NCBI RefSeq assembly: GCF_000826065.2 | Contig: NZ_LN623539.1 | Span: 62,001 to 126,000, forward strand | Source of the DNA: Tessaracoccus massiliensis | GTDB taxonomy: Bacteria > Actinomycetota > Actinomycetes > Propionibacteriales > Propionibacteriaceae | Length of the DNA: 64,000 bases | Reading direction: 5' to 3' | In this document: one piece after another, positions 34,957 to 44,111 of the stretch | Layout: the number at the start of each line of letters is the position of its first letter | Numbering within the stretch: the first letter of the stretch is position 1 | Translations under genes and position numbers: made by a program | The notes under the pieces: model-generated | What the model saw: only the letters and a program-made list of their open reading frames with translations | What the model was told of the DNA's origin: nothing | Database searches by the model: none

Positions 34957-35891
34957 TGGACATCGCTGAATACTGTCTGATCGGGGCGCTGATCGTCGCC
35001 GGCGTCGCGCTGTTGATCAACATCGGCGCCGTCACCTCCAAGAAGCGCGCACTCGACAGGGCCGAGGCCCGGGAGCCGCAACTGGTGGGCACCGACGGCG
35101 CCCCCGTCGTCGAGGCCAGCCCCCGCGACGACTACGCCGATTACGGCGCCCAGCCCGTGCCAGGCATCCACGAGAAGCGCGCGCACAACCTGGGCTGGTA
35201 CGGCACGGCATTCACCATCATGTCGCTGCTGCTGCTGACCGCCTACATCGGCATCCGCATGTCGATCACCGGCCACGGCCCGTTCTCCAACCAGCACGAG
35301 TTCGCCGTCGCCTTCGCGTGGGGCATCCTGCTGGCCTACGTCGTCTTCGAGTGGCTCTACAAGCTGCGCGCCCTGTCCCTGGCCGTTCTGCCGGTGACCA
35401 TCGGCATGATGCTCTACGCCATGAACCTCGATGCCACGGTCAACCCCCTGGTGCCCGCGCTGCAGAACTCCGTGATGCTGACCCTGCACGTCGGGTTCGC
35501 GGTGCTGGCCTACGGCACCGCCTGCGTGTCCTTCGCCGCCGCCGTCCTGTGGCTGGTGCGGCCCAGGATCACGTCGAAGCGGTTCCCCAGCCAGGACACG
35601 TTCGACGACATCGGCTACCGCGCCGCCGCCCTCACGTTCCCGCTGCTGACCATCATGATCGTGTTGGGCGCCATCTGGGCCGACACAGCGTGGGGCCGCT
35701 ACTGGGGCTGGGACCCCAAGGAGACCGCGGCGTTCGTGACCTGGCTGACCTACGGCGGCTACCTCCACGCCCGCGTGGTGCGCGACTGGCGCGGCAAGAA
35801 GGCAGCCTGGCTGCTGATCATCGGGTTCGCCACCGTGCTGTTCGCCTACTTCGGCAACCACTTCTTCGGCGGGCTGCACTCCTATGGCTGA
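34953..35891 (+). CDS. ccsA: Cytochrome c biogenesis protein CcsA (ResC)
   Basis: A 312-aa polytopic membrane protein with the heme-handling tryptophan-rich motif WGRYWGWDPKETAAF. Conserved histidines lie in the second half (LTLHVGFAVLAYG; FGNHFFGGLHSYG). It is the partner of ResB in system II heme delivery. An extra loop of about 50 polar residues near residues 30-75 precedes the second helix. It overlaps resB at the start and resA by 8 bases at the end. Confidence 0.93.
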   Translation: MMDIAEYCLIGALIVAGVALLINIGAVTSKKRALDRAEAREPQLVGTDGAPVVEASPRDDYADYGAQPVPGIHEKRAHNLGWYGTAFTIMSLLLLTAYIGIRMSITGHGPFSNQHEFAVAFAWGILLAYVVFEWLYKLRALSLAVLPVTIGMMLYAMNLDATVNPLVPALQNSVMLTLHVGFAVLAYGTACVSFAAAVLWLVRPRITSKRFPSQDTFDDIGYRAAALTFPLLTIMIVLGAIWADTAWGRYWGWDPKETAAFVTWLTYGGYLHARVVRDWRGKKAAWLLIIGFATVLFAYFGNHFFGGLHSYG

Positions 35892-36465
35892 GCCCCGATC
35901 CCTGCCGGACAACCGCCTCGTGTCCGTGCTCGTGCTCGTCCTCACGACGGCGCTGATCCTGGCCGGCGTATGGTTCGTGCGCAGCCAGATCGGCGCAGCC
36001 GACGGGGCGATGAGCGAGGTGACCCTCTCGGCCGACCTCGGCCCCGCCCCCAAGGTGGGCGAAGCCGCCACGGACTTCTCCGGCCTCACCGTCGACGAGG
36101 CCGCACTCAAGCTCTCCGAATACGAGGGCAAGCCCGTGTGGCTGATGTTCAACGCCACCTGGTGCGCCTCCTGCCGGGCCGAGAACCCGGATGTGCAGGC
36201 GGCCTACGAGGCGCACGACGACGTCGAGGTGCTGGCCGTCTACCTGGGCGAGACCGCCCGCGACGTGGCACCGTACGCCGAGAAGCTGGGGTTGGAGTAC
36301 ACGCACATCGTCGACCCCACCACCCAACTCTCGGCGCAGTACCAGGTGCGCGGCGTGCCCATGCACTTTTTCATCGGGGCCGACGGCGAGGTCAAGTCCA
36401 TCCGGGCCGGCTCCATGAACCGCGCTCAGATGGACGAGGAACTCGCAAAGATCGCTGCTACCTGA
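35884..36465 (+). CDS. resA: Membrane-anchored thioredoxin ResA (cytochrome c maturation)
   Basis: A 193-aa protein with one N-terminal anchor helix (LVSVLVLVLTTALILAGVWFV) and an extracellular thioredoxin domain. The redox pair is Cys94 and Cys97 in TWCASCRAENP, and the cis-proline loop is VRGVPMHFF. ResA keeps the cysteines of apocytochrome heme sites reduced so that heme can attach. It is the last gene of the nrf operon, followed by a hairpin. Confidence 0.9.
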   Translation: MAEPRSLPDNRLVSVLVLVLTTALILAGVWFVRSQIGAADGAMSEVTLSADLGPAPKVGEAATDFSGLTVDEAALKLSEYEGKPVWLMFNATWCASCRAENPDVQAAYEAHDDVEVLAVYLGETARDVAPYAEKLGLEYTHIVDPTTQLSAQYQVRGVPMHFFIGADGEVKSIRAGSMNRAQMDEELAKIAAT

Positions 36466-36502
36466 GCGTGTCGCGTCCGAGCTTGCGAGGACCGCGACGC
36501 TC
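36464..36502. terminator. Bidirectional hairpin terminator
   Basis: A stem of GAGCGT-bulge-TCGCG (36464-36475) with CGCGACGCTC (36493-36502) lies between the convergent resA and M20 peptidase genes and overlaps both stop-codon regions. Its GACGCTCAGGGAGCGAC tail continues into the peptidase gene end and resembles dispersed palindromes elsewhere in the window. Confidence 0.65.
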
Positions 36503-37835
36503 AGGGAGCGACGCTGAGGTTCTGGAGGAGCAGGGTCTCGGCGAGCGCGGCCTTGGCGAAGTCGCCCAGGTCGAGCGACTCGTCGATGCCGTGCATCCGC
36601 GACGTCGGGTCGACCACCGCTGTGACCAGCACCAGCGCACCGTCGTTGCGGCCGGCGAACTCGCCCACGATCGGGATGGAGCCGCCGATGCCCATCTCCA
36701 CGGGCTCGGTGCCGAACGCGTCGCGGATGGCGGCGACGGCGGACCGGGCGCGCTCGTCGTCGAGGCTGGTGCGGCTGCCCGCTCCCCCACGCTCCGACTT
36801 GATGTCGATCTTCGCGCCCCACGGGGTGTTCTTCTCAAGGTGGGCGCGCAGCGCCTTCTCCGCGGTGACCGGGTCGTCGCCGGGGGCCAGGCGGACGCTG
36901 ACCTTCGCCCGGGCCGACGGGATGAGCGTGTTGGAGGCGTCCTTGACAGGGGTGGCGTCGATGGCGAGCACGGAGCAGGCCGGCTTGGTCCACATGCGGG
37001 CCGACGCCTTGCCCTCACCGATCCACTCGACGCCGTCCAGGATGCCCGCCTCGGCGCGCAGCTGGGCGTCGTCCTCGTAGTCGATGGCGGGCTCGGGATC
37101 CGAGGCCAGGCCCTCGATCGCCACGTTGCCCTTCTCGTCGTGCAGCGTGGCGAGCACCCGGCACAGCGCGGTGAGCGCATCAGGAGCCAGGCCGCCCCAC
37201 TGGCCGGAGTGCACCCCGGATTCGAGCGTGGAGACGGTGACCACCGCGTCGATCAGGCCGCGCAGCGTGGTGGTGAGCGCGGGTTGGCCCACCGTCCAGT
37301 TCATGGAATCCGCAATGACGAAGACGTCTGCGGCGAGCTCCGTGGGGAACTTGTCGAGCAGATCCTTCATCGACGGGGAGCCGATCTCCTCCTCACCCTC
37401 GATGAAGACCTTCACGCCCACCGGGGGCTTGCCGTCGAACGCCCGCAGGGCGGCGAGGTGGAGGCCGATGCCCGCCTTGTCGTCGGCGGAGCCGCGGGCG
37501 TACAGGCGGCCGTCGCGCTCCGAGGCGGTGAAGGCGGGGGTGGTCCAGGCGTCCGCGTCGCCAATGGGCTGCACGTCGTAGTGCGCGTACAGCAGCACGG
37601 TGGGCTGGCCCTCGGGTGCCGGGAAGTGACCGTAGACGGCGGGCTTGCCGCCGGCCTCGAGGAACTGCACGTCGGGGCAGCCCACCTCACGCAACAGGTG
37701 CGCGACGGCTTCGGCGGCGGCGAGCACGTCGTCGTCGTGCTCCGGCTGGGAGGACACCGACGGGATCGCGATGAGGCTCTTCAGGTCGCTCAGGACGGAC
37801 GGCAGTACTTCGGTGACACGCTCTTGCAGGCTCAT
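36501..37835 (-). CDS. M20-family metallopeptidase (dipeptidase type)
   Basis: A 444-aa cytoplasmic di-zinc peptidase. Metal ligands and catalytic residues are visible in LLYAHYDVQP (His and Asp), GSADDKAG (bridging Asp), EGEEEIGSP (catalytic Glu and ligand) and MHGIDE (late His). The dimerisation domain sits in the middle (SGVHSGQWGG). Closest in layout to CNDP/PepV-like dipeptidases. It stands alone, convergent with resA and divergent from the HTH-nucleotidyltransferase gene; the exact substrate is not readable. Confidence 0.88.
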   Translation of the reverse strand: MSLQERVTEVLPSVLSDLKSLIAIPSVSSQPEHDDDVLAAAEAVAHLLREVGCPDVQFLEAGGKPAVYGHFPAPEGQPTVLLYAHYDVQPIGDADAWTTPAFTASERDGRLYARGSADDKAGIGLHLAALRAFDGKPPVGVKVFIEGEEEIGSPSMKDLLDKFPTELAADVFVIADSMNWTVGQPALTTTLRGLIDAVVTVSTLESGVHSGQWGGLAPDALTALCRVLATLHDEKGNVAIEGLASDPEPAIDYEDDAQLRAEAGILDGVEWIGEGKASARMWTKPACSVLAIDATPVKDASNTLIPSARAKVSVRLAPGDDPVTAEKALRAHLEKNTPWGAKIDIKSERGGAGSRTSLDDERARSAVAAIRDAFGTEPVEMGIGGSIPIVGEFAGRNDGALVLVTAVVDPTSRMHGIDESLDLGDFAKAALAETLLLQNLSVAP

Positions 37836-37850
37836 GCCCCCACCCTACTC

Positions 37851-37900
37851 AGCCCCTCTAGATTCGGTGTGGTCCGCGACCTCAAATCTAGATGGGGGCT
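37851..37900. promoter_or_regulatory. Palindrome in the divergent promoter region of the HTH-nucleotidyltransferase gene
   Basis: AGCCCCTCTAGATT (37851-37864) is mirrored by AATCTAGATGGGGGCT (37885-37900), giving a 14-base-pair stem with one bulged base and a 20-base loop. It lies 16 bases before the divergent M20 gene start and 35 bases before the HTH gene start, with TATTCT as a possible -10 box between. A binding site for the HTH protein or its complex is the simplest reading. Confidence 0.55.
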
Positions 37901-37934
37901 TCCTCCCTGAAAACCGAAGGGGTATTCTGTTTAC

Positions 37935-38522
37935 ATGAAACTACGGCCCCCTGCGATCGCCCCCCTCCTGCGCACCGACCTCCAGGGCGACCTCCTGGCC
38001 TCCCTCTTCCTCCACCCCGGGCAGGAGTACACGCTCACCGATCTGGCGGGGATGCTCGACGCGGGGCTCAGCACGGTGCACACGGAGGTCGAGCGGCTGG
38101 CGGAGGCGGAGCTGATCAGGGAGCGACGCATCGGGCGCGCCAGGCTGGTACGCGCCAACCAGGACCATCCGCTGACGCCGTCGCTGACCGAACTGCTCAC
38201 GCTCACCTACGGCCCGCCCGCCGTGCTCCCCGCGATGCTGAAGGGACTCAAGGGGCTGGAGCGGGCCTACCTCTACGGTTCCTGGGCCGCCCGCAGGCTC
38301 GGCGAGCCCGGCCCTTTCCCGGAGGACGTCGATGTGCTGGTGATCGGCGAGGTCTCCCGTCGCGCCGCCGGCCGCGTCCAGGCAGAGGCTGCGGAGGTGC
38401 TGCGCCGGGAGGTGAACCTCACCGTGCTCCCCCGCGACGAGTGGGACAACCCGACGACGGGTTTCGCGAAGACCGTGCGCGACGGGGCCTTGGTGGAGCT
38501 TGGCGTGGAGTTTGGGGGTTAA
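37935..38522 (+). CDS. HTH-nucleotidyltransferase fusion (MntA-like antitoxin candidate)
   Basis: A 195-aa two-domain protein. Residues about 12-75 are a winged helix (TLTDLAGMLDAGLSTVHTEVERL). Residues about 105-190 are a minimal nucleotidyltransferase with the motif GSW (115-117) followed by Asp131-Val-Asp133 in EDVDVLVIG, the metal-binding pair. MntA-type enzymes add AMP to a conserved tyrosine of a HEPN toxin to silence it. The next gene encodes a HEPN-like protein 9 bases downstream. A fused DNA-binding domain suggests it also represses the operon. Assignment as antitoxin is inference. Confidence 0.75.
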   Translation: MKLRPPAIAPLLRTDLQGDLLASLFLHPGQEYTLTDLAGMLDAGLSTVHTEVERLAEAELIRERRIGRARLVRANQDHPLTPSLTELLTLTYGPPAVLPAMLKGLKGLERAYLYGSWAARRLGEPGPFPEDVDVLVIGEVSRRAAGRVQAEAAEVLRREVNLTVLPRDEWDNPTTGFAKTVRDGALVELGVEFGG

Positions 38523-38531
38523 GGTGGGCCC

Positions 38532-38960
38532 ATGGTGCGCAACGACCTGGCTGAACTGATCAAGGAGCGCCGCATCGAGACGGTGGCGCGTGACCCGCAG
38601 CAGGTCGCGGCGCTGCGCGAACAGGCCGACGCCCACCTGGCCAGTTCGCGGATGATCGGGCACACCGATGTGGCAGGTGCGTTCTCGCTGGCCTACGACT
38701 CCATCCGCAAGCACCTCACCGCCCTGCTGCTGGAGCACGGGTTCCGCGCCAAGTCCGCGGGGTCCCATGCCGCGACGGGGCAGGCCGCCGCCAAACTCGT
38801 CCCCGGCTTCGACACCGACGGTTTTGAGTGGCTGCGGCTCGTGCGCAACGCCACCGAGTACGGCTCGGACAAGCGACCCGGTGCGAGCATGGCGGATCTG
38901 GAGGATGCCTGGGAGTTCGCCGCCGAACTCAGGTCACTGATACAGCAGCCGGGCGGGTAG
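38532..38960 (+). CDS. HEPN-domain protein (SAV_6107-like), partner of the nucleotidyltransferase
   Basis: A 142-aa all-helical protein. The segment AYDSIRKHLTALLLEHGFRAKSAGSH matches the substrate-binding half of SAV_6107/HEPN proteins, and LRLVRNATEYG (Arg105 to Tyr110) sits where HEPN RNases have R-x4-6-H. Here a tyrosine replaces the histidine, so classic RNase activity is doubtful. Tyr110 instead could be the AMP-accepting tyrosine known from HepT/MntA systems. The start codon is GTG or ATG near 38532, just after a GGTGGG sequence. The tail overlaps the region after purL. Confidence 0.72.
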   Translation: MVRNDLAELIKERRIETVARDPQQVAALREQADAHLASSRMIGHTDVAGAFSLAYDSIRKHLTALLLEHGFRAKSAGSHAATGQAAAKLVPGFDTDGFEWLRLVRNATEYGSDKRPGASMADLEDAWEFAAELRSLIQQPGG

Positions 38961-39077
38961 CCGCAGCACCACCACCAAAGCCAGCACCACCGAGAGCGCT
39001 CCCAGCCACTGCAGCACCACGCCGATCTGCCGGTAGACCCCTCGCCAGACCCAGCCACGGGTGGCCGCGGGGCAGCG
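38936..39077 (-). other. In-frame extension after the purL stop encoding a hydrophobic helix
   Basis: Directly after the TGA of purL the same frame stays open for about 46 codons. It encodes a short basic stretch and a clear hydrophobic helix (IGVVLQWLGALSVVLALVVV) before a TGA at 38936. There is no ATG; a GTG inside the helix is the only usual start codon. It may be the remnant of a small membrane protein or chance. The end overlaps the HEPN gene on the other strand. Confidence 0.3.
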
Positions 39078-41342
39078 TCAGTTCATTGCGTCCGGAATAG
39101 GCCCCAGCCAGGTGCGCTTCGCTTCGTCCGCGCTCACTGCGAACCGCCCGACGAACTCCAACTCGCCGCCCTCGGTCACCTCGCCGAGACGGTGGAACGG
39201 CACGCCGTGTTCCGCGCACAGCGCCTCGAACTCGCCCATCGATCCTCCCGGCAGCGACACCAGCGCCCGCGCCGCGGACTCAGCGAACAGTTCGACGGTG
39301 GGGTCGCCGTCGGGCAGCGTCACCGCGAACCCGAGCCCTCCCTTGAACGCGGATTCCGCCAGCGCGACGGCCAGGCCGCCCTCGCTCAGATCGTGAGCCG
39401 ACGACAGCAGCCCGCGCCGAGCGGCCTCGCCCATCACCTTGGCCAGTGCCATCTCGGCCTGCAGCTTGACCTTGGGCGGCATGCCGCCAAGGTGGCCGTC
39501 GTGCACCACGGCCTCCCAGATGGAGCCGGAGAGTTCCTCGGCGGTCTCGCCGAGCAGCACGACGGCGTCGCCCGCGTACGCGAAGGCTGCGGGGATGCGG
39601 GTGGCGACGTCGTCGATCACGCCGAGCACGCCGATGGTGGGCGTTGGCAGGATGGGCACCTCGGCCGTCTGGTTGTACAGCGACACGTTGCCGCCGGTGA
39701 CGGGGATGCCGAGGTCGCGGCAGGCGTCGACCAGGCCCAGGATGGCCTCGGTGAACGTCCACATGACCTCCGGATCCTCCGGCGAGCCGAAGTTGAGGCA
39801 GTCTGTGATGGCCACCGGCTCCGCACCCGTGACGGCCACGTTGCGGTAGGCCTCCGCCAGCGACTGCTGCGCCCCGAGGTAGGGGTTGAGGTAGGTGAAG
39901 CGCGAGTTGGCGTCCAGCGACAGCGCAATGCCCAGCCCGGTCTCCTCGTCGATGCGCAGCATGCCGGAGTTCTCCGGCTGCGCGAGCACGGTGTTGCCGC
40001 GCACGTAGCGGTCGTACTGCTGCGTGACCCACGTCTTGTCTGCGACGTTGCCGTGGCTCAGCACCTTCAGCAGCGCGGTGCGCAGCCCCTCGGCCGAGTT
40101 GTCGCGCGGGAGGTCTTCTGCGGCATCGGCCTGCACGTCGTCGAGCCATTCGGGGCGGTGGTAGGGGCGGTGGTAGACGGGGCCGTCGTGCGCGACGGTC
40201 TTCGGGTCCACGTCGACGATCCTCTGGCCGTCCCATTCGATGATGAGCCGGTCCCCCTCGATGACCTCACCCACGACGGTGGCCTGCACGTCCCACTTGC
40301 GGCAGATCTCCATGAACCGCTCGACGTTGCCCGGCTCCACCACGGCCATCATGCGCTCCTGGGACTCGCTCATGAGGATCTCCTCCGGGGCGAGGTTGGG
40401 GTCGCGCAGCGGCACCAGGTTGAGGTTGACGAACATGCCGCCGTCGCCGGCCGAGGCCAGCTCCGAGGTGGCGCAGGAGATGCCGGCGGCGCCGAAATCC
40501 TGGATGCCGTTGATGATGCCGGCCTGGAACAGCTCCAGGGTGCATTCGATGAGCAGCTTCTCCATGAACGGGTCGCCCACCTGCACGCTGGGGCGCTTGG
40601 CGGGGCCGTCCTCGTCGAAGGTCTCCGACGCGAGGATGGAGGCTCCGCCGATGCCGTCACCGCCGGTGGCCGCGCCGAACAGGATGACCTGGTTGCCGAC
40701 GCCGGAGGCGTGGGCCAGGTGCAGGTCGTCGTGGCGCAGCACGCCGACGCACAGCGCGTTGACCAGAGGGTTGCCGAGGTAGGTCTTGTCGAACTGCACC
40801 TCGCCGCCGATGTTGGGCAGGCCCAGGCAGTTGCCGTAGCCGCCCACGCCGGAGACGACGCCGGGCAGCACGCGGCGGGTGTCCGGCTCGTCGAGCGGGC
40901 CGAAGCGCAGCGAGTCCATCACGCCGATGGGGCGGGCGCCCATGGCGAGGATGTCGCGGACGATGCCGCCGACGCCGGTGGCGGCGCCCTGGTAGGGCTC
41001 CACGAAGGACGGGTGGTTGTGGGACTCGGCCTTGAAGGTGACGGCGTAGCCCTGGCCGATGTCGACGACGCCGGCGTTCTCGCCGATGCCGGCCAGCAGC
41101 GGGCCGCGCGGGGTCTCCTGCGACAGGGTGCCGAACTTCTTCAGGTGCACCTTGGAGGACTTGTAGGAGCAGTGCTCCGACCACATCACGGAGTACATCG
41201 CCAACTCCGCCGCGGTGGGGCGGCGGCCCAGGATGTCTCGGATCATCTGGTATTCATCGTCCTTGACCCCGAGCGCCGCGTAGGGCTGCTCGACATCCGG
41301 CGTCTGGACGGCATGCTCAACGGTGTCTACCACGGGGTTCAA
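39078..41342 (-). CDS. purL: Phosphoribosylformylglycinamidine synthase subunit PurL
   Basis: A 754-aa small-type PurL, which amidates FGAR with ATP using ammonia delivered by PurQ, with PurS as the bridging subunit. Recognisable parts are [12 protein letters not shown] near residue 55, [24 protein letters not shown], and the second-half GGNVSLYN. Length fits the PurL that needs separate PurS and PurQ. In this window purQ and purS lie 11 kb upstream on the same strand, separated by pepN and the mobile region. Confidence 0.96.
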   Translation of the reverse strand: MNPVVDTVEHAVQTPDVEQPYAALGVKDDEYQMIRDILGRRPTAAELAMYSVMWSEHCSYKSSKVHLKKFGTLSQETPRGPLLAGIGENAGVVDIGQGYAVTFKAESHNHPSFVEPYQGAATGVGGIVRDILAMGARPIGVMDSLRFGPLDEPDTRRVLPGVVSGVGGYGNCLGLPNIGGEVQFDKTYLGNPLVNALCVGVLRHDDLHLAHASGVGNQVILFGAATGGDGIGGASILASETFDEDGPAKRPSVQVGDPFMEKLLIECTLELFQAGIINGIQDFGAAGISCATSELASAGDGGMFVNLNLVPLRDPNLAPEEILMSESQERMMAVVEPGNVERFMEICRKWDVQATVVGEVIEGDRLIIEWDGQRIVDVDPKTVAHDGPVYHRPYHRPEWLDDVQADAAEDLPRDNSAEGLRTALLKVLSHGNVADKTWVTQQYDRYVRGNTVLAQPENSGMLRIDEETGLGIALSLDANSRFTYLNPYLGAQQSLAEAYRNVAVTGAEPVAITDCLNFGSPEDPEVMWTFTEAILGLVDACRDLGIPVTGGNVSLYNQTAEVPILPTPTIGVLGVIDDVATRIPAAFAYAGDAVVLLGETAEELSGSIWEAVVHDGHLGGMPPKVKLQAEMALAKVMGEAARRGLLSSAHDLSEGGLAVALAESAFKGGLGFAVTLPDGDPTVELFAESAARALVSLPGGSMGEFEALCAEHGVPFHRLGEVTEGGELEFVGRFAVSADEAKRTWLGPIPDAMN

Positions 41343-41432
41343 TCTACCGTGCGCCTCCGGAACGCGCGCGGCTGGATCATCCCGCCCTTTCGGGTGGAGA
41401 CCACGTGGATGCCTGGGGTTCTCCCTGTGTGG

Positions 41433-43967
41433 CTACACGCCGACGGAGGGCAGGCCGGGGGCGAGGCCGCGTTGCTGCGCCTCCCGCACCGCCGTGGCGA
41501 TCTCCTCCTCGTGGATCGCCTCGCGGACCAGGCGCACCAGGGTGCCCGGGGCATCCGGGTGGGCGGCGAGCCAGGCGTGACCCGTCTCCTGCCCGCCCTC
41601 GGGGAAGCCGCCGCGCACGAGGCGCATGGCGATCTCGATGGGATGCGTGCGCCAGACCTGTTCGAGATCCTCGAAGTAGCGCTCAGCGTACGGGGCCCGC
41701 AGCCCGGCCTGGCCGGGCGCGTTGAACCCTGCCAGCAGCGCGTCGACGGCGTCGTTGCTCTCGCCGTCGACGGTGTGGGCCCGGCGCCAGGCCTCATCCT
41801 TGACGCCCTGCTCAGGCCTCGAGGCCCATGCCCGCAGGCGGGCGGTGCGGCCGGCGGCGGTGTCGTCGGCCGCGAGTGCCTCGTCGAGTTCCGCGTCGGT
41901 GGCATCGCCCTGGGCCGCGAGGCTCTGCCAGGCCGCCCAGCGCAGATCCGCCGAGAGGTCGAGGCCGCTCAGTTCGCCGTCGAGTACCCACCGCACATCC
42001 TGCGGGGCGAGGGCGGCCGCCCGAAGGTAGGCGCGCGTCCAGAGGAGCTGGCCCGCGGATCCCGGCTCGGCGGCCACTGCGGCGGCGCGGACGCCGTCGC
42101 GCCACGCCTCGGCGACCGCCGGGTCCAAGCTGTAGCGCGACACCGCGGTGAAGGCCCGCTCGAGCAGCGAGGCGAGCACGCCGGTCTGCTGCTCGTCGGC
42201 GGCGAGCACGGCGTCGGCGAAGCTGCCGGGCGGGAGGTCGCCGGCGCGCACCTCGCCCCACAGCGCCGTCCACGCCACGGCGCGCGCAAGGGGCTCCATG
42301 GTGCCGACGTGGCGCAGCAGGACGCCGCGCGAGGCGTCGTCCAGCGCGATGCGGGCGAAGCTCTGGTCGAGGTCGTTGATCAGCACCACGTCGGGCGGCG
42401 GCTGGCCGATGGCGGACGCGACGGTGGTCTCGCCGTCGGTCAGCACGAGGTCGTGGCGCGCCTGCAACTGCAGCTCATGCCCGTTGAGGGCGTAGAGGCC
42501 GACGGTGGTGGCGTGCGGGCGGTTGGCTCCAGGATCGCCCGCGCCGAGGAAGTCGCGGTGGATAACCAGTTCGCGGATGGTGGCGTCCTCCGGGTTGGCG
42601 AGGACGGTGGCGCGCAGCGTGTCGTGGCCGGCGGTCTGGAGCCACGACTCGATCCAGTGGCTGAGGTCGCGCTCGGTCTCGGCGTCGAGCGCCGCGATGA
42701 AATCCGCCAACGTCGCCGAGGAGAACGGATGGGCGGCGAAGTAGCGGCGCGAGCCCGCCAGGAAGGCGGGCAGTCCCACATAGTGCACCAGTTGCGTGAG
42801 CGCGGAGGCGCCCTTGGAGTAGGTGATGCGGTCGAAGTTGGTCTTGGCGGCCTCCAGGTCCGGGATGTCGGCGACGATCGGGTGCGTCGTCGGCATCGAA
42901 TCTGCCAGGTAGGCGCCGACCTTGCGGTTGGTGGCGAAGTTGACCCAGCCCTCCTCGAAGCCAGCGGCCTCGACGGAGACGTGGCTGCCCATGAACTCGG
43001 CGAAGGACTCCTTCAGCCACAGGTCGCCCCACCAGCGGGGCACGACGAGATCCCCGAACCACATGTGGCTCATCTCATGCAGCACGGTGTTGGCGCGGCC
43101 CTGCAGCTGCGCCGGGGTGGGGTTGGAGCGGAACAGGTACTGCTCGGTGAACGTGACCAGGCCGGGGTTCTCCATGGCCCCGAGGTTGTACTCCGGCACG
43201 AAGATCTGGTCGTACTTGGAGCCCCACGGGTAGTCTCCGAAGTTCCCGGTGAACCAGTCGAGGCCCGCCTTCGTCACGCGGAACAGCTCCTCAGAGTCGA
43301 GGTACTGCACCATCGACTTCCGGCACAGCAACCCCAGCTCGAGGCCCTGCCAAGCATCCGTGACGCGGCGATACGGGCCGGCGCAGAGGCAGGTGATGTA
43401 GGTCGAGAGTGTCTGGGTGGGCTCGAACTCGACGCGCACCACGCCGTCGGCCACGGTCTCCCTGGACGCCTCGGGCTGGTTGGAGCCCAGCCACCAGGCC
43501 TCCGGCCCGGTCAGGGAGAAGGTGAACGGGGCCCGGATGTCCGGCTGTTCCATGTTGGGGAACACGCGGCGCGCGTCGGCGGGCTCGTACTGGGTGTAGA
43601 GATAGGTCTCGCCGTCGACAGGGTCGACGAAACGGTGCAGACCCTCCCCCGTGCGCGAGTAGCGGCCCCGCGCCTCGACGACGACCTCGCAGTGCCGCCC
43701 CACCGGCAGGTCCCGGAGGTGCAGACGGGCCCCGTCGTGGTTGACGGGCCGCTCCTCGCCGTCGATCAGGACGCGGTCGACCTCACCGATGAAGTCCAGC
43801 CACGTCGTCGGCTCCTGGGAGGTGAGCTCGAGGGCGGCGACAACGGGGAACTGCGCTCCGTCGGGATCGACGGCGCCGCGCACGTCGACGTCGACACGGT
43901 AGGCGTGCACGTCAACATGCGCGGCGCGGTGGGCGGTTTCCTGCTGGCTGAGGTTGGCAGACGACAT
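41433..43967 (-). CDS. pepN: Aminopeptidase N (M1 family)
   Basis: An 844-aa zinc aminopeptidase. The substrate-binding GAMEN motif occurs in YNLGAMENPGLVTF and the zinc motif in VLHEMSHMWFGD...ESFAEF (HExxH-x18-E). The C-terminal ERAP1-like helical domain is complete. I chose ATG 43967 (MSSANLSQ) rather than the 23-codon longer frame. It cleaves N-terminal residues from peptides in the cytoplasm. An insertion sequence lies 87 bases upstream of its start, so its original promoter region may be shortened. Confidence 0.93.
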   Translation of the reverse strand: MSSANLSQQETAHRAAHVDVHAYRVDVDVRGAVDPDGAQFPVVAALELTSQEPTTWLDFIGEVDRVLIDGEERPVNHDGARLHLRDLPVGRHCEVVVEARGRYSRTGEGLHRFVDPVDGETYLYTQYEPADARRVFPNMEQPDIRAPFTFSLTGPEAWWLGSNQPEASRETVADGVVRVEFEPTQTLSTYITCLCAGPYRRVTDAWQGLELGLLCRKSMVQYLDSEELFRVTKAGLDWFTGNFGDYPWGSKYDQIFVPEYNLGAMENPGLVTFTEQYLFRSNPTPAQLQGRANTVLHEMSHMWFGDLVVPRWWGDLWLKESFAEFMGSHVSVEAAGFEEGWVNFATNRKVGAYLADSMPTTHPIVADIPDLEAAKTNFDRITYSKGASALTQLVHYVGLPAFLAGSRRYFAAHPFSSATLADFIAALDAETERDLSHWIESWLQTAGHDTLRATVLANPEDATIRELVIHRDFLGAGDPGANRPHATTVGLYALNGHELQLQARHDLVLTDGETTVASAIGQPPPDVVLINDLDQSFARIALDDASRGVLLRHVGTMEPLARAVAWTALWGEVRAGDLPPGSFADAVLAADEQQTGVLASLLERAFTAVSRYSLDPAVAEAWRDGVRAAAVAAEPGSAGQLLWTRAYLRAAALAPQDVRWVLDGELSGLDLSADLRWAAWQSLAAQGDATDAELDEALAADDTAAGRTARLRAWASRPEQGVKDEAWRRAHTVDGESNDAVDALLAGFNAPGQAGLRAPYAERYFEDLEQVWRTHPIEIAMRLVRGGFPEGGQETGHAWLAAHPDAPGTLVRLVREAIHEEEIATAVREAQQRGLAPGLPSVGV

Positions 43968-44111
43968 GTCCCCCGAGTTTAGACCCGTGCCAATCGAACC
44001 GGTTATGCTGAGCCAGCGCAGCGATTCGTTGAGCATTGACCATCTTCGGGGGGATGTCGCGCGTCAGACTTAGTGGCAGGCCGTTATGTAGGTCCTGAAG
44101 GAGAGTCAGAC

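Noticed and set aside
39192-43982. A 1596-codon open frame on the plus strand opposite purL and pepN
   Set aside because: It mirrors two well-supported genes on the other strand, has low-complexity composition (His/Gly/Val/Asp-rich) and no recognisable domain; it is an effect of high GC at third positions.
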